A stretch of DNA of 64,000 nt from CAIWHR01 sp963709525 (GCA_963709525.1 CAVPXB010000024.1:20275-84274), one strand, 5' to 3'. Shown: positions 40,011-49,622, counted from the stretch's first letter. The notes: generated from the letters alone by a model not told the origin. Program-made: numbers and translations.

Positions 40011-40490
40011 ATGCTCGACACTTTCGTCCGCAAGTGCTGCGCTGTCCTGGAAGCGCTGGCCGGCGTCATTTTCCTGACGCTCTTCAGCCTCAACATCGTT
40101 CGCATCGCCATGCGCTATTTCGCCGGTGCCGCCTGGATCTGGCTGCCCGATGTTTCCCGCCTGCTCTTCATCTGGGTGGTCTTCATCGGCGCGAGCGTTC
40201 TGGTCGCGCGGAACGAGCATCTGGTGATGGACTTCTTCGTCACCAAGCTCAAACCCGCGGCGGCACGACAGCTCGGCGTGATCATCCGGTTTTCGGAACT
40301 GGCGTTTTTCGGGGTGATGCTCGTCGGGGGTGTCCGCATCGTCGATGTGCGTATGCGCATCCCCTTCGACACCTGGGACTTTCCCACCGGCTGGGCCTAC
40401 CTGGCGGTGCCGGTATGCGCGGTCTTCATGATCGTATTCTCGGTCAACGCCATGATGCAGTCGCGGGCGACAACAAAGGGACAGCGATGA
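40011..40490 (+). CDS. TRAP transporter small permease (DctQ family)
   Basis: 159 residues with four membrane helices (VLEALAGVIFLTLFSLNIV, VSRLLFIWVVFIGASVLVAR, FSELAFFGVMLVGG, YLAVPVCAVFMIVFSVNAM). W-x-x-E/D-VSRLLF-x-W and R-NEHLVMDFF are family landmarks. It starts 12 bp after the hairpin element; upstream of the ATG is GAGGTGG. The TGA overlaps the next ATG by four bases. Confidence 0.9.
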   Translation: MLDTFVRKCCAVLEALAGVIFLTLFSLNIVRIAMRYFAGAAWIWLPDVSRLLFIWVVFIGASVLVARNEHLVMDFFVTKLKPAAARQLGVIIRFSELAFFGVMLVGGVRIVDVRMRIPFDTWDFPTGWAYLAVPVCAVFMIVFSVNAMMQSRATTKGQR

Positions 40491-41248
40491 ACAAGGAACT
40501 CGAGCAGTACAGCGCAGCCATCACCGAAATCGTGGCGGGCATTCTCGCGGAGGAAACAGTCATCCGGGAGGCCGCAGCGGTCGCGGCGAAGTCGGTGGCT
40601 GAAGGGAGGCTGATCCACGTCATCGGACCGGGCGGGCACTCCAACATGTGCGCCGAGGAAGTGCTCTGGCGGGCCGGTGGTCTCGCGCCGGTCAACGCCA
40701 TCCTCGACGCCGGCACCAACCTCATCCACGGAGCGAAGCGCTCCAACTACATCGAGCGGCTTCCCGGATACGCAGTGAGAGTCTTCGATGCCTACCGGCT
40801 GGGCATCGTGCCCGGCGAAGTGATCGTCATCGCCAACGCCTACGGCATCAACTCCATGTGCGTCGATTCGGCGCTCGAAGCGAGGAAGCGGGGCATGATC
40901 AGCATTGGCATCACCAGCCGCGCTTTCGCAGACATGCTTCCTGCGGACCATCCGTCGCGACATCCCTCGTGCAAGAACCTCTATCAGGAAGTGGACTACT
41001 ACATCGACAACCACATTCCCTACGGCGATGCGGTCGTCGACGTGGAGGGGGTGGAGCAGAAGGTGGGGCCTACCGCGACCATCTGCAACGTGGTCGCCAT
41101 CAACTGCCTGATGATCGAGACCGTGAAGGCGCTCAAGGCGCTGGGTGTCGAGCCGCCGATCTGGACCAGTGCCAATCTCCCAGGCGGCGACCAGAAAAAC
41201 AAGCGCTACGAGGAAATGTACATCCCGCTCGTCAAGCACCTCGGCTGA
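40487..41248 (+). CDS. SIS-domain sugar-phosphate-binding protein
   Basis: 253 residues. ATG 40487 (AAAGGGA upstream) overlaps the dctQ stop. SIS fold: GRLIHVIGPGGHSNMCAEEV, GDVVIVIANAYGINSMCVD-like VIVIANAYGIN, KRGMISIGITSRAFAD, DNHIPYGDAVV, TICNVVAINCLMIETVKALK. It resembles the UPF0309/phosphosugar-binding group, whose members act as isomerases, etherases or lyases on amino-sugar phosphates. Its place between an importer and nagB suggests that it works on the imported sugar phosphate, perhaps like a MurQ-type etherase or an isomerase. The reaction is not known. Confidence 0.82.
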   Translation: MNKELEQYSAAITEIVAGILAEETVIREAAAVAAKSVAEGRLIHVIGPGGHSNMCAEEVLWRAGGLAPVNAILDAGTNLIHGAKRSNYIERLPGYAVRVFDAYRLGIVPGEVIVIANAYGINSMCVDSALEARKRGMISIGITSRAFADMLPADHPSRHPSCKNLYQEVDYYIDNHIPYGDAVVDVEGVEQKVGPTATICNVVAINCLMIETVKALKALGVEPPIWTSANLPGGDQKNKRYEEMYIPLVKHLG

Positions 41249-41289
41249 GTCATGGCAGGCCGCCGCGAGCATCCACGTGCAACCAACTG

Positions 41290-42096
41290 ATGAATACGCC
41301 CCTCACCCAAACGAATCATTTCAACGTCACCGACGTCGCGGTGGCTCAACTTCATGTCGTCATCCATCCAGGCCGGAGCGCGATGGGCAAAGCCGCCGCC
41401 GATGAGGCCGCGCAGGTGCTGCGCGAGGCGATCCAAAGGCATGGTCACGCTCGCATCATCGTGGCCAGCGCCCCTTCGCAGGATGAGCTGATCGCCGGCC
41501 TTGCCGCCGCGCCGGGCGTCGACTGGTCCCGGGTGACGATCTTCCACATGGACGAGTATGTCGGTTTGCCGGCGAGCCACCCGGCCAGCTTTCGCCATTA
41601 CCAGCAGCAACACCTGCTCTCGCAGGTGCACTCCGCGGCATTTCACGGCATCTGCGGTGAAGCCCCCGATCTGGCGGCGGAGTGTGTGCGGTACGCAGGA
41701 TTGCTCGCCGAAGCGCCGATCGATCTGGTCTGCATGGGCATCGGCGAGAACGGACACATTGCCTTCAACGACCCCGGGGTCGCGGATTTTAACGATCCGC
41801 AAGCCGTGAAGGTGGTGGAACTGGATGAGGCCTGCCGTCGGCAGCAGGTCAACGATGGCTGCTTTCCGGATTTCGAGGTGGTGCCACGCCGGGCCATCAC
41901 GCTGACCTGCCCGGCGCTGCTGTCCGCGCGGGTGCTGGTCTGCGTCGTGCCCGGCCCGCGCAAGGCGGAAGCGGTCCGCAACACGCTGTGTGCGCCCATC
42001 AACACCGCTTGCCCGGCCACGATTCTTCGCCAGCACGCCAACGCCACGCTTTACCTGGATAGCGCGGCGGCAAGCTTGTTGCCGGACCGCCTATAG
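41290..42096 (+). CDS. nagB: glucosamine-6-phosphate deaminase
   Basis: 268 residues. It converts glucosamine-6-phosphate to fructose-6-phosphate and ammonia. Seen: VTIFHMDEYVGLPASHPASF, DLVCMGIGENGHIAFNDPG with the catalytic Asp and the ring-opening His, and AITLTCPALLSA. It starts at ATG 41290 without a clear Shine-Dalgarno, 41 bp after the SIS gene. Together with NagA it gives the standard exit into glycolysis. No sugar kinase is encoded in the window, so phosphorylation of the imported sugar must come from elsewhere. Confidence 0.92.
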   Translation: MNTPLTQTNHFNVTDVAVAQLHVVIHPGRSAMGKAAADEAAQVLREAIQRHGHARIIVASAPSQDELIAGLAAAPGVDWSRVTIFHMDEYVGLPASHPASFRHYQQQHLLSQVHSAAFHGICGEAPDLAAECVRYAGLLAEAPIDLVCMGIGENGHIAFNDPGVADFNDPQAVKVVELDEACRRQQVNDGCFPDFEVVPRRAITLTCPALLSARVLVCVVPGPRKAEAVRNTLCAPINTACPATILRQHANATLYLDSAAASLLPDRL

Positions 42097-42129
42097 GCCA
42101 CATGGATCACGCAGGGCAGAGAGGATCGC

Positions 42130-43191
42130 ATGAGCAAGGACAGCGTACGCTTCGGGATCATTGGCGCAGGGACGATCGGCGCGTTCCACGCCGAGGCGAT
42201 CAGGGCGGTCGAAGGCGCCCGGCTCACGGCCGTGTTCGACAGCGTGGGAGAGCGTTCGCGCGATTTTGCCGCGCAGCACGAAATCGAAAGTTACGCCGAC
42301 CTCGACGAGTTTCTCGCCAAGGCCCCGATCGACGCCGTGACGGTGGCGACCCCTACGGGCCTCCACGCGAGCGTCGCGATACCGGCGGCCCGGGCGGGCA
42401 AGCACGTGCTCTGCGAGAAGCCCCTCGACACGACCGCCGGGAAGGCCCAGTCGATCATCGACGCCTGCCGGCAGGCTGGCGTCATCCTCTCGCCCGTGTT
42501 CCAGAATCGCTTCGCGGCGGGAGCGACCGCCGTGAAAGCGGCGATCGATGCGGGTCGCTTCGGGCGGCTGCTTTTCGTGAGCGGCAAGATCAAGTGGCTG
42601 CGGACCCAGGAATACTACGATTCGGGGGCGTGGCGTGGAACCTGGGAGCTCGACGGCGGAGGCTGCCTGATGAACCAGTCCATCCATACCATCGATCTCA
42701 TGCTCCATTTCGCCGGAGCGCCGGTCGAAGTGTTCGGCTACACGGCGACGCGCACGCATGCGAGGCTGGAGGTCGAGGACAACGCCTGCGCCGTCGTTCG
42801 CTTTGCGAGCGGCGCGATGGGGGTCATCGAATCGAGCACCTCCTGCGCGCCGGGTTTTCCGCTGCAGATCGAGGTCTCGGGGGAGCGGGGGACCGCGGCG
42901 ATCGAGGGCGACGCCGTCGTCCGCTGGCAGTTCGCGGATGCCGATCCGCGCGACGCATCCATCCTGGCCGGAATGGGCGGCAAGAGCCTCGGCAGCGGGG
43001 CGAGCGATCCCAAGGCCATCGGCATCGAGGGGCACAGGCGGCAGATCGAGGACATGGTGGGAGCGATACTGCGGGGAACCCAACCGGCGGTGGACGGCGG
43101 GCAGGCGAAGCTGCCTGTCGAGCTCGTTTGCGGGATCTACGAGTCGATGAAAACCGGCAGGCCCTACCGGTTCGGGTTCGGCACGCCGTGA
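42130..43191 (+). CDS. Gfo/Idh/MocA-family oxidoreductase
   Basis: 353 residues; ATG with AGAGAGGATCGC before it. Rossmann fold RFGIIGAGTIGAFHAEAIRA, then TVATPTGLHASVAIPAARAG, KHVLCEKPLDTT (the EKP motif), and the C-terminal beta sheet. The catalytic Lys-Asp-His set is probably K in EKP, D in GGGCLMNQSIHTIDLMLHF and the His before it. Family members oxidise or epimerise sugars, inositols or amino sugars with NAD(P). Operon position suggests that it prepares the TRAP-imported compound for NagA/NagB. It is the last gene and converges on the next operon. Confidence 0.9.
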   Translation: MSKDSVRFGIIGAGTIGAFHAEAIRAVEGARLTAVFDSVGERSRDFAAQHEIESYADLDEFLAKAPIDAVTVATPTGLHASVAIPAARAGKHVLCEKPLDTTAGKAQSIIDACRQAGVILSPVFQNRFAAGATAVKAAIDAGRFGRLLFVSGKIKWLRTQEYYDSGAWRGTWELDGGGCLMNQSIHTIDLMLHFAGAPVEVFGYTATRTHARLEVEDNACAVVRFASGAMGVIESSTSCAPGFPLQIEVSGERGTAAIEGDAVVRWQFADADPRDASILAGMGGKSLGSGASDPKAIGIEGHRRQIEDMVGAILRGTQPAVDGGQAKLPVELVCGIYESMKTGRPYRFGFGTP

Positions 43192-43227
43192 ACCCCATGG
43201 CAGGGCTTCCGGGGACGACCAAGACGA

Positions 43228-44348
43228 TCAGGGAATGCCGCGCGTCCCGGCTGACGATGATCCGGCAATCATTTGGCAGGCCGCCCCCGCCCGCGCGGTC
43301 GTTTGATCCGGGGCACCTATCCCGACGGGCTTTCCGCTTTGCGCGGACTCGGTGATGGCAAGGCAGATCTCCATGGATCTGCACGCGTCAAGGACGTCGG
43401 AGCGAAGCGGCGCGCCGGTCAGCAGCGACTCCACGAAGTCGTCGATCTCCTGCTTGAACGGGTGGTGCGCCACCGAGCCGGAATTGGGCGTGTCGCCGGG
43501 GATCGGCGAGAAATCCTTCTGCCCGGGAAAGAGCTCGTTGGAGTAGAGGCGGTTGTCGCGAATGGCGCCCCGCGTCCCCAGCAGGTCGATGTTGAACTGG
43601 TAGGGGAAGCACACGCCGTCCAGGGAGGCCGACAGGCGGCCGAGCGTTCCGTCGCGAAATTCACCGCGGCGGAGAACGTGGTCGGGTAATCGAAATCGTC
43701 GCGGGCGCGCGTCGAATAGGCCGACACCTCGGCGACTTCGCCCTTCAGGTACCGGGCGAGGTCGGCCGCGTGGCATCCCCCGGTGATCATGGCGCCACCC
43801 GCGAATTCCTCGCGGCGAATCCATTCGTAGCTGGGGAAACTCGGCTTGATCCCGTGCCAGTAATCGAAGCCCGAAAAGAACGGCTCACCGATGACGCCGC
43901 GCCCGAGAAGGCTCCTGATCGTGGCGACGAGCGGGTGCCAGCGCAGGACGAAGCTGACCACGCTCCGCGTGCCCGCCCTTCGGCAGGCCTGCCCGAGAAG
44001 GGCGAGTTCCTCCCGGTTGATGGCGGCGGGCTTTTCGAGGATCAGGTGCTTGCCCGCGTCGAAGGCGGCGGCCGCCTCCCGCGCATGGAGGTGGTTGGGC
44101 ATGCATTCCGACACGATATCGACGCCCGCGTCGCAGAGCATGTCGGGGTAATGCCTGTAGACCCTGACCGGAGGACCTTTCTTGGCGGCGCCCGCGAACT
44201 CGAGCGCGAGCCGCTCCGCGCTCTCGTGGCTGCGCGAGCATACCGCCGCGAGCCGCAAGTGCGGGTTCGCCGCGATCGCCTCGGCGTGCTGCCGCGCCAC
44301 CTGGCCGGCGCCCCTGATGCCGACGCCGAAAACCCTTCCTTCGTCCAC
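43228..44348 (-). CDS. Gfo/Idh/MocA-family oxidoreductase (frameshifted)
   Basis: About 373 residues after joining. The GTG start (44348) follows AAGGAGG. Seen: GVGIRGAGQVARQHAEAIAA, VSECMPNHLHAREAAAAFDA, KHLILEKPAAINREE, FAGGAMITGGCHAADLARYL. The frame breaks near 43668; after it comes GTLGRLSASLDGVCFPYQF and DLLGTRGAIRDNRLYS. It is the last gene of the enolase-ABC operon and probably oxidises the compound that this importer brings in. It is only distantly like the 42130-43191 enzyme, so the two probably act on different intermediates. Confidence 0.82.
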
Positions 44349-44362
44349 CGTGTCCCTCCTTT

Positions 44363-45131
44363 TCAGCCGATCTCGAGGCCCTTGTAGATCTCGAGCGCAT
44401 AGCGTCCGAACGCGGGGTCGGTCCTGACCTCCTGCGATCGCGGCCTGGGGAGATTGATGTCGAGGCAGGCCGCCATTCTGGAGGGGCGCGCCGTGAGCAC
44501 GATCACCCGGTCGGAGAGGAACACCGCCTCGTTGATGCCGTGGGTGACGAAGAGAATGGTCTTTTTCGTCTCCTCCCAGATGTGGAGGAGTTCCATGTTG
44601 AGCCTCTCCCGCGTGATCGCGTCGAGGGCGCCGAAGGGCTCGTCCATGAGGAGGAGCTTGGGATCGTGGATCAGGGCCCGGGCGATGGACACCCGCTGCT
44701 GCATGCCTCCCGAAAGCTCGTTCGGATAGCGGTCCTCGAAGCCATCGAGCCCGACGAGCGAGAGCAGTTCCCGCGCCCTGCCGACCATGCTCTTCCGGTT
44801 TATTTTCAGGATCTCGATGGGCAGGAGCACATTGTCGAGCACTTTTCGCCAGTGGAGGAGGAGGGGCTTCTGGAATACGAAACCCACCTCCCTTTCGATG
44901 TCGAAATTCTCGCTTTCGACGACTATCTCCCCGGAAGAATGGGGAAGGAGGCCCGCAAGGATTTTCAGCAGCGTGGTCTTGCCGCAACCCGAGGGGCCGA
45001 CGACGGAGACGAATTCTCCCGGAAACACGTCGAAGCTGACGTCGCCGAGGGCTTCGAGCTCGGTGTCCCTCGTCCTGGTACGTTTTTTTCACGTTCCGAA
45101 GGGAAATCAGCGCCTTCCTGTCGTCGTTCAC
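44363..45131 (-). CDS. ABC transporter ATP-binding protein, nitrate/taurine type (frameshifted)
   Basis: About 256 residues. The GTG start at 45131 (VNDDRKALISLRNVKKTYQD) is in one frame and the rest in another; the shift is near 45070. Walker A GPSGCGKTTLLKILAG, signature LSGGMQQRVSIARALI, Walker B LLLMDEPFGALD, switch region LFVTHGINEAVFL. No TOBE domain, as expected for SsuB/TauB/ThiZ-type subunits. Spacing to the following dehydrogenase is 14 bp. Confidence 0.85.
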
Positions 45132-45214
45132 GTCCTGTTCCGCCTTGTCGGTAATAGCTCGCGTCGACCGGCGGGCCGGCGCCCCGCGCGGGGCGGGGCC
45201 GGCCGGGGGTTCGC

Positions 45215-46214
45215 TCAGAAGTTGAACTTGAAGGGGGGATTGGGCAGGAAGTCCGGGTTGTAGAAGTCCCGGGGATCGCCCTTGATGTCCACGCCCTTTT
45301 CCTTGACGGTGTTGATCGTGTCCTGCATGCGCGCGGCGTCGATATAGCCGATGCCGTAGTTCCTGTACCTGTCGGTCTTGAAGAACTCGCGCACCGCGGT
45401 GAGGTTGGCCACGTAGTCGTCCCTGGTTGATCGGATGGTACTTGGAGAGGATGTCGATCGACTTCGGGAATGTTGTTGAGCGTGAAGTCCCATGCCCGGT
45501 AGACGACCTTGAGGAACTTGCGCAACGCCTCGGGGTTGGCCTGGATGAAATCGTCGCTCGGCGATGTAACTGTGGGCATAGGCGTTGAAGCCGTAGTCGG
45601 CCCAGAGGAGGACGCCGAGCTTGTCGGCCGGCACGGCCTTTTCCATGAACGGCTTGCCGGTGTACAGCTCGAAGACGACGTCGGCCTTTTTCGTGCCGAG
45701 GGCCGCCGGCTTGGCGGTCGGCTCGATGTTGACGAACTTCACGTCGGCGGGATTGACGCCGATCAGCTTCGCGAAGGCCGGGCCACATGACCTTGTGCCC
45801 GTCCGAGGCGGGAACAGCGACCGTCTTGCCTACCAGGTCCTGGGGCTTGGTGATGCCCGAGTCCTTCCAGAAGAACATGGCGTTGGGATGCTTGTCGAAA
45901 ATGATCCCGACGATCTTGACCTTCGCGCCCTTGGACCGGCCTTCGATCGGCACGGGCGCGTCGGCGATGCCGATCTGAGCCTTGCCGGCATCGACCATCT
46001 GGACGGTGAATCCCGAGCCCTGGCCGATCATGACGTTGACGTCGAGTCCCTCCTGCTTGAACCACCCTTTCTCCATGGCCACGTAGTAGGGGGCGTGGTC
46101 GCCGGAGATCTTCCAGTTGAGCTGGAAGTCGATCTTCGTCGGTGCCTGGGCGAAAGCCCCACCCGCCGTCAGAGCCGCTGCGAAAAATACGGCCGCTACC
46201 TTCAGTCCGTTCAT
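45215..46214 (-). pseudogene. NMT1/THI5-like ABC substrate-binding protein gene, frameshifted
   Basis: AAAGGAGA precedes two possible ATGs (46220, 46214). The signal peptide is VAAVFFAAALTAGGAFA-Q, then the family start IDFQLNWKISGDHAPYYVAM, EKGWFKQEGLDVNV, GSGFTVQMVDAGKAQIGIAD. Later parts lie in other frames: VKFVNIEPTAKPAALGTKKA, LLWADYGFNAYAHSYI, ANPEALRKFLKVVYRAWDFT, ending NPDFLPNPPFKFNF. Breaks are near 45780, 45560, 45470 and 45425. NMT1-type proteins bind pyrimidine precursors, riboflavin, aromatic or sulfonate ligands; here the neighbours suggest a sugar-acid-like ligand, but that is inference. Confidence 0.78.
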
Positions 46215-46276
46215 ATGCATTTCTCCTTTTCAAAAAGAAAACCGCGCGTCCGCCACGCGGACACGTCGATTTCGGG

Positions 46277-47060
46277 TCACTTCACTTCGACTCTTCGTTG
46301 TGCCCAGGGCATGAAGAACCTCTCCGCCAGGCCGACCAGCCCGAACAGCGAGACGCCGAACAGCGAGACGAGCATGAGCCCCGCGTAGATGGGCGGGGAA
46401 TCCATCGTGTACTGCGAGTTGATGATGATGTAGCCGAGGCCCTTGTCCGAGGCGATGAACTCGCCGACGATGGCCCCCACTACGCACATCGTCGAGCAGA
46501 TCTTGAGGCCCGTGAAAATATAGGGAAGCGAGTTGGGGATGCGCAGCTTGAGGAAGACCTGCAGTTTCGTCCCGTGCAGGTATTTCACCAGGTCCAGCAG
46601 TTCCTCCTCGATGGCCGCGAGTCCGGCGAGCGTGTTGATGACCACCGGAAAGAAGGACACGAGGAAAGCGATGAGGATGTTGGTCTTGAGCCCGTAGCCC
46701 GACCAGAGGACGAGGATGGGGGCGATGGCGATGATGGGCAGCGAGTTCACGAATACGAACAGGGGCATGCTCACCTTGCGGCTCGCCTCGCTCCATGCCA
46801 GGGCGATGGCGATGGAGATGCCGACGACCGAGGTGATGACGAAGGCGAGGCACGATCTCCAGGAGGGTCGCCCTGATGTGGACGAGCCAGTTGTAGTTGG
46901 CATCCGGCTGTGGCAGGAACAGGTGCTCGAGCGCGGAAACGGGCGTGGGAAGGATGAACTCGCGGATCTTGAACACTTGCACCGAGACCTGCCATATCAC
47001 CAGCAAGCCCAGGATGACGGCGGGAGTCTTGAGCTTCGGGCCGAGGGAAGCGAGCCTCAT
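46277..47060 (-). CDS. ABC transporter permease 2, nitrate/taurine type (frameshifted)
   Basis: About 261 residues. The ATG at 47060 overlaps the stop of permease 1 (ATGA). Seen: ILGLLVIWQVSVQVFKIREF, ILPTPVSALEHLF, then after a shift near 46857 LPIIAIAPILVLWSGYGLKT, and the EAA-type loop with AAIEEELLDLVKYLHGTKLQ. It is homologous to permease 1 along its length, so the pair probably forms a heterodimeric channel. Confidence 0.82.
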
Positions 47061-48093
47061 CGTGCTCCCTCCTCCGCCGAGGCCCGGTTCCAGGGCATGC
47101 AGACCTTCTCCATGGCCGCGATGAAAGCGAACAGGCCAGAGGCCGATGCACGAGATCAGGATGAGGCTCGCGAACATCGGCGGCGTGTTCATCATCGCCT
47201 GCGCGTCCTTGATGAGGAAGCCGAGTCCCTGGCTGGAGGCGACGAACTCCCCGACGATCGCGCCGACCACGCAGAGCGTCGCGCTGATCTTGAGCCCCGA
47301 GACGACGTAGGGCAGCGACATCGGGATCCGGATCTTGATGAAGACCTGAAGCTTGGATGCGTGCAGGTAGCGCACGAGGTCGAGGAGGTCCTCGTCCACG
47401 TCATCGAGCCCGGTCGTGGTGTTGAGGACGACGGGGAAGAACGCGACGAGGATGGCGATCGTGACGTTGGCGGTGAAGCCGTAGCCGAACCAGATGAGGA
47501 ACGAGCGGGGCGAGGGCAATCTTGGGCAGCGAATTGAATACCGCGATCACCGGCATGGCGATGCCGCGCACGAGGTCCGACCAGGTGATCAGCAGTGCGA
47601 GGACGAAGCCGAAGAGGGCGGTGAAGACGAAGGCCGCGAGTATCTCCCCCAGCGTCGTCCCGATGTGCGTCCACCATTGGTATTGGGAGGCCGTTGCGGG
47701 GTCGAACAGGGCCTTGAAAACGGCAAGCGGCGAAGGGACGAGGAATTCCTTGAGTTCCAGGAGGACGATCCCGGCCTGCCAGATCGCTACCAGGATCGCC
47801 GCGTAGAGAAGCTTGGGCAACAGTCCCTTCGCCAGGCGAGCCGTGGTGCTCAATGAACGACCTTCGTGCTGGGAACGAAGGTATTCGCGCTCGGGGCGGC
47901 CCGTCGCGCTCAGTGGACCACCTTCGTGCTGGGAACGAAGGTATTCGCGCTCGGGGCGGCCCGTCGCGCTCAGTGGACCACCTTCGTGCTGCGCACTCCG
48001 GTATTCGCGCTCGGGGCGGCCCGTCGCGCTCAGTGGACCACCTTCGTGCTGCGCACTCCGGTATTCGCGCTCGGGGCGGCCCGTCGCGCTCAT
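47057..48093 (-). CDS. ABC transporter permease 1 with repeat-rich N-terminus (frameshifted)
   Basis: The ATG at 48093 overlaps the TGA of the upstream enolase gene by four bases, so the start is well supported. The first 80 or so residues are four in-frame copies of a 20-residue unit (SATGRPEREY, then RSAQHEGGPL or LRSQHEGGPL). Then follows an ordinary SsuC/TauC-type permease: KLLYAAILVAIWQAGIVLLE, PSPLAVFKALFDP, NSLPKIALAPL, WFGYGFTANVTIAILVAFFP, VDEDLLDLVRYLHASKLQVF. Frames shift near 47505 and near 47130. The repeat tail lies before the first membrane helix, so it should be cytoplasmic. Confidence 0.78.
47848..48087. repeat. four-copy 60-bp tandem repeat
   Basis: Units at 47848-47907, 47908-47967, 47968-48027 and 48028-48087. 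All share GTATTCGCGCTCGGGGCGGC and CCGTCGCGCTCAGTGGACCA (unit 1 differs slightly at its left end). Two unit types exist: units 1-2 carry ACCTTCGT-GCTGGG-AACGAAGGT, an 8-bp hairpin, and units 3-4 carry GTGC-TGC-GCAC. Sixty is a multiple of three, so the repeat stays open on the minus strand and is translated as the permease N-terminus. There are no unique spacers, so it is not a CRISPR array. Confidence 0.95.
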
Positions 48094-49507
48094 GCCAGGC
48101 CGCTCGTCAAGGACGGGTCGGGCAGCGAGCGGTGCGATCTCGCCGACCCGGTAACCCATGCCCTCGCCACCCAGCGACTCGAGCGAGACCCTGCCGTTGC
48201 CGGCGCCGGAACATCCCGGGATGCACGGCCTCCTCGGGCGCCGAGGCGTCGGGATAGAACTGCATGGCGTTCGTTTCGACGCCCATGATCGTGCCCGCAT
48301 GCGCGGCGAGCAGCAGGTGCGGAATCTGCGCGAGCATCGGGTTGGTCAGGTCCTGGACCATCAGCGTCATGCCGTGCCGGCCTGGCCCAGCACAGGCTGA
48401 GCAGCGCGCCGGTCTGGGTCTTGCAGGTCTTGAGCGCGACGCCCGTCCAGCCCAGGGTCCTGCCCAAGCGCGACGTGTCTCCAGTCGTGCGCGCTTTCGT
48501 CCATGAACAGCGGCTTGCGCGCGCACACCGAATGCACGTCGATGCGGTGGTTCTCGAGATCGTAGGGGAACGGCTGCTCGACGTAGAGGAGCATCCCGTA
48601 GATGCGCGGATGCCGCGACGAGCAGCCGGTCGAGGATCGCGTTGACATAGGCGGGATCGAGGACCGTGCAGTTGAAATCGGCGGTGAGCCAGAGCACTTC
48701 CCGTCAGCGGCGGCGATCGCGTCCGACCTCGCGCATGCGGGCGTAGTCCCAGTCGGCGTCGGTTCCCGTGAGCTTGACCTTGAGGCACTGCAGTCCGTCC
48801 CGCTCGATCCAGTCGGGAAGGAACACCGGGTAGCCGTCGTCGGGCTCGGAACCGGTAGCCTCGGCGGGCAGGAGAAGATCCTTGCCGCCCACGAGGTGCC
48901 ATGCCGGCAGGGTTTTCGGCGCGGGTCGGGCAAAGAATTCCTGGGGATAGCGTCCCGCAAATGGCTCGGCGTACTCGGGGCCGTAGTACCAGGCGAGGTC
49001 CCGGTTCATGTAGTCGCCGTTGTAGGTCGCGAAACTCGGCACGCGATGCAGGACGCCATACGCGTCGTGGGTCGCGATGTCGAAGAGGGAGGAGCAGACG
49101 AGGGCTGCGAGCCAGGGCATGGGCGCCTCGCCCGCCGCGACTCGCGCGTCGTTGAAGCTCCGATGCAGCGAGGGCAGCCTTTCCTGGACGAAAAGATGCC
49201 CGGTCTCCATCGGATGGCCCCACTCTCGGCATTCGGCCCAGGCCGTCCCGACGATCGCGGTGAATTCCTGCATCGCCGCGAGCCGTGTCTCGTAGCCCAG
49301 CGTCGATGGCCACACCCATGCAACGCTGAGCGGAGTCTCGCCCCAGCCTTCCGCGATGGCTCCGCTGCGGCCCTCGACCCTGACGAGGGCGCGGGCGCAG
49401 GTCGTATGCGTGGTCGTCTCGGGACCGAACTTGAGGGGCAGTCTCGTCTTGATCGGCAGGTAATAGAGGGTGACGTTCCGAACCCGGACGTCGCTGCCAG
49501 GAGCCAT
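48090..49507 (-). pseudogene. enolase-superfamily enzyme gene (mandelate racemase/muconate lactonising type), frameshifted
   Basis: From ATG 49507 the first 260 residues are open, then frames change near 48705, 48620, 48465, 48380 and 48210. Joined, about 470 residues show the active-site set of the family: Lys in LKVKLTG (K-x-K), Asp in TADFN, Glu in YVEQPFP, Asp-Glu in LFMDES, Lys in VALKTCKTQTG. These abstract a proton alpha to a carboxylate and bind magnesium. It is probably a dehydratase or epimerase of a sugar acid. It heads the operon that continues with the ABC importer. Confidence 0.78.
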
Positions 49508-49584
49508 GGATTCACGATATCACGGTTTGATGACGCGTCAACACTACCGACCGGCAAAATGACCTGTGCCGAGCCGGAGAACTC

Positions 49585-49622
49585 GCGAGGATTTGCAACG
49601 CCGCCATGGCCCGAAAGGCGCG
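49585..49622. repeat. extragenic hairpin element A, half copy (inverted)
   Basis: GCGAGGATTTGCAACGCCGC followed by CATGGCCCGAAAGGCGCG is the reverse complement of the left half of the 56034-56193 element (GCGCCTTCCGGTCCGTGGCG, then GCGTTGCAAATCCTCGC) with three differences. The other half and the apical loop are missing. It lies between the enolase start and the DUF47 gene end. Confidence 0.75.

Noticed and set aside
47848..48087. CRISPR-like array
   Set aside because: The 60-bp units abut without unique spacers, keep a coding frame and have no cas genes nearby.
49531..49540. TGACGCGTCA palindrome upstream of the enolase gene
   Set aside because: It looks like part of an FNR box (TTGATGACGCGTCAA) but the arms are wrongly spaced. 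It may be another operator, but there is not enough to call it.
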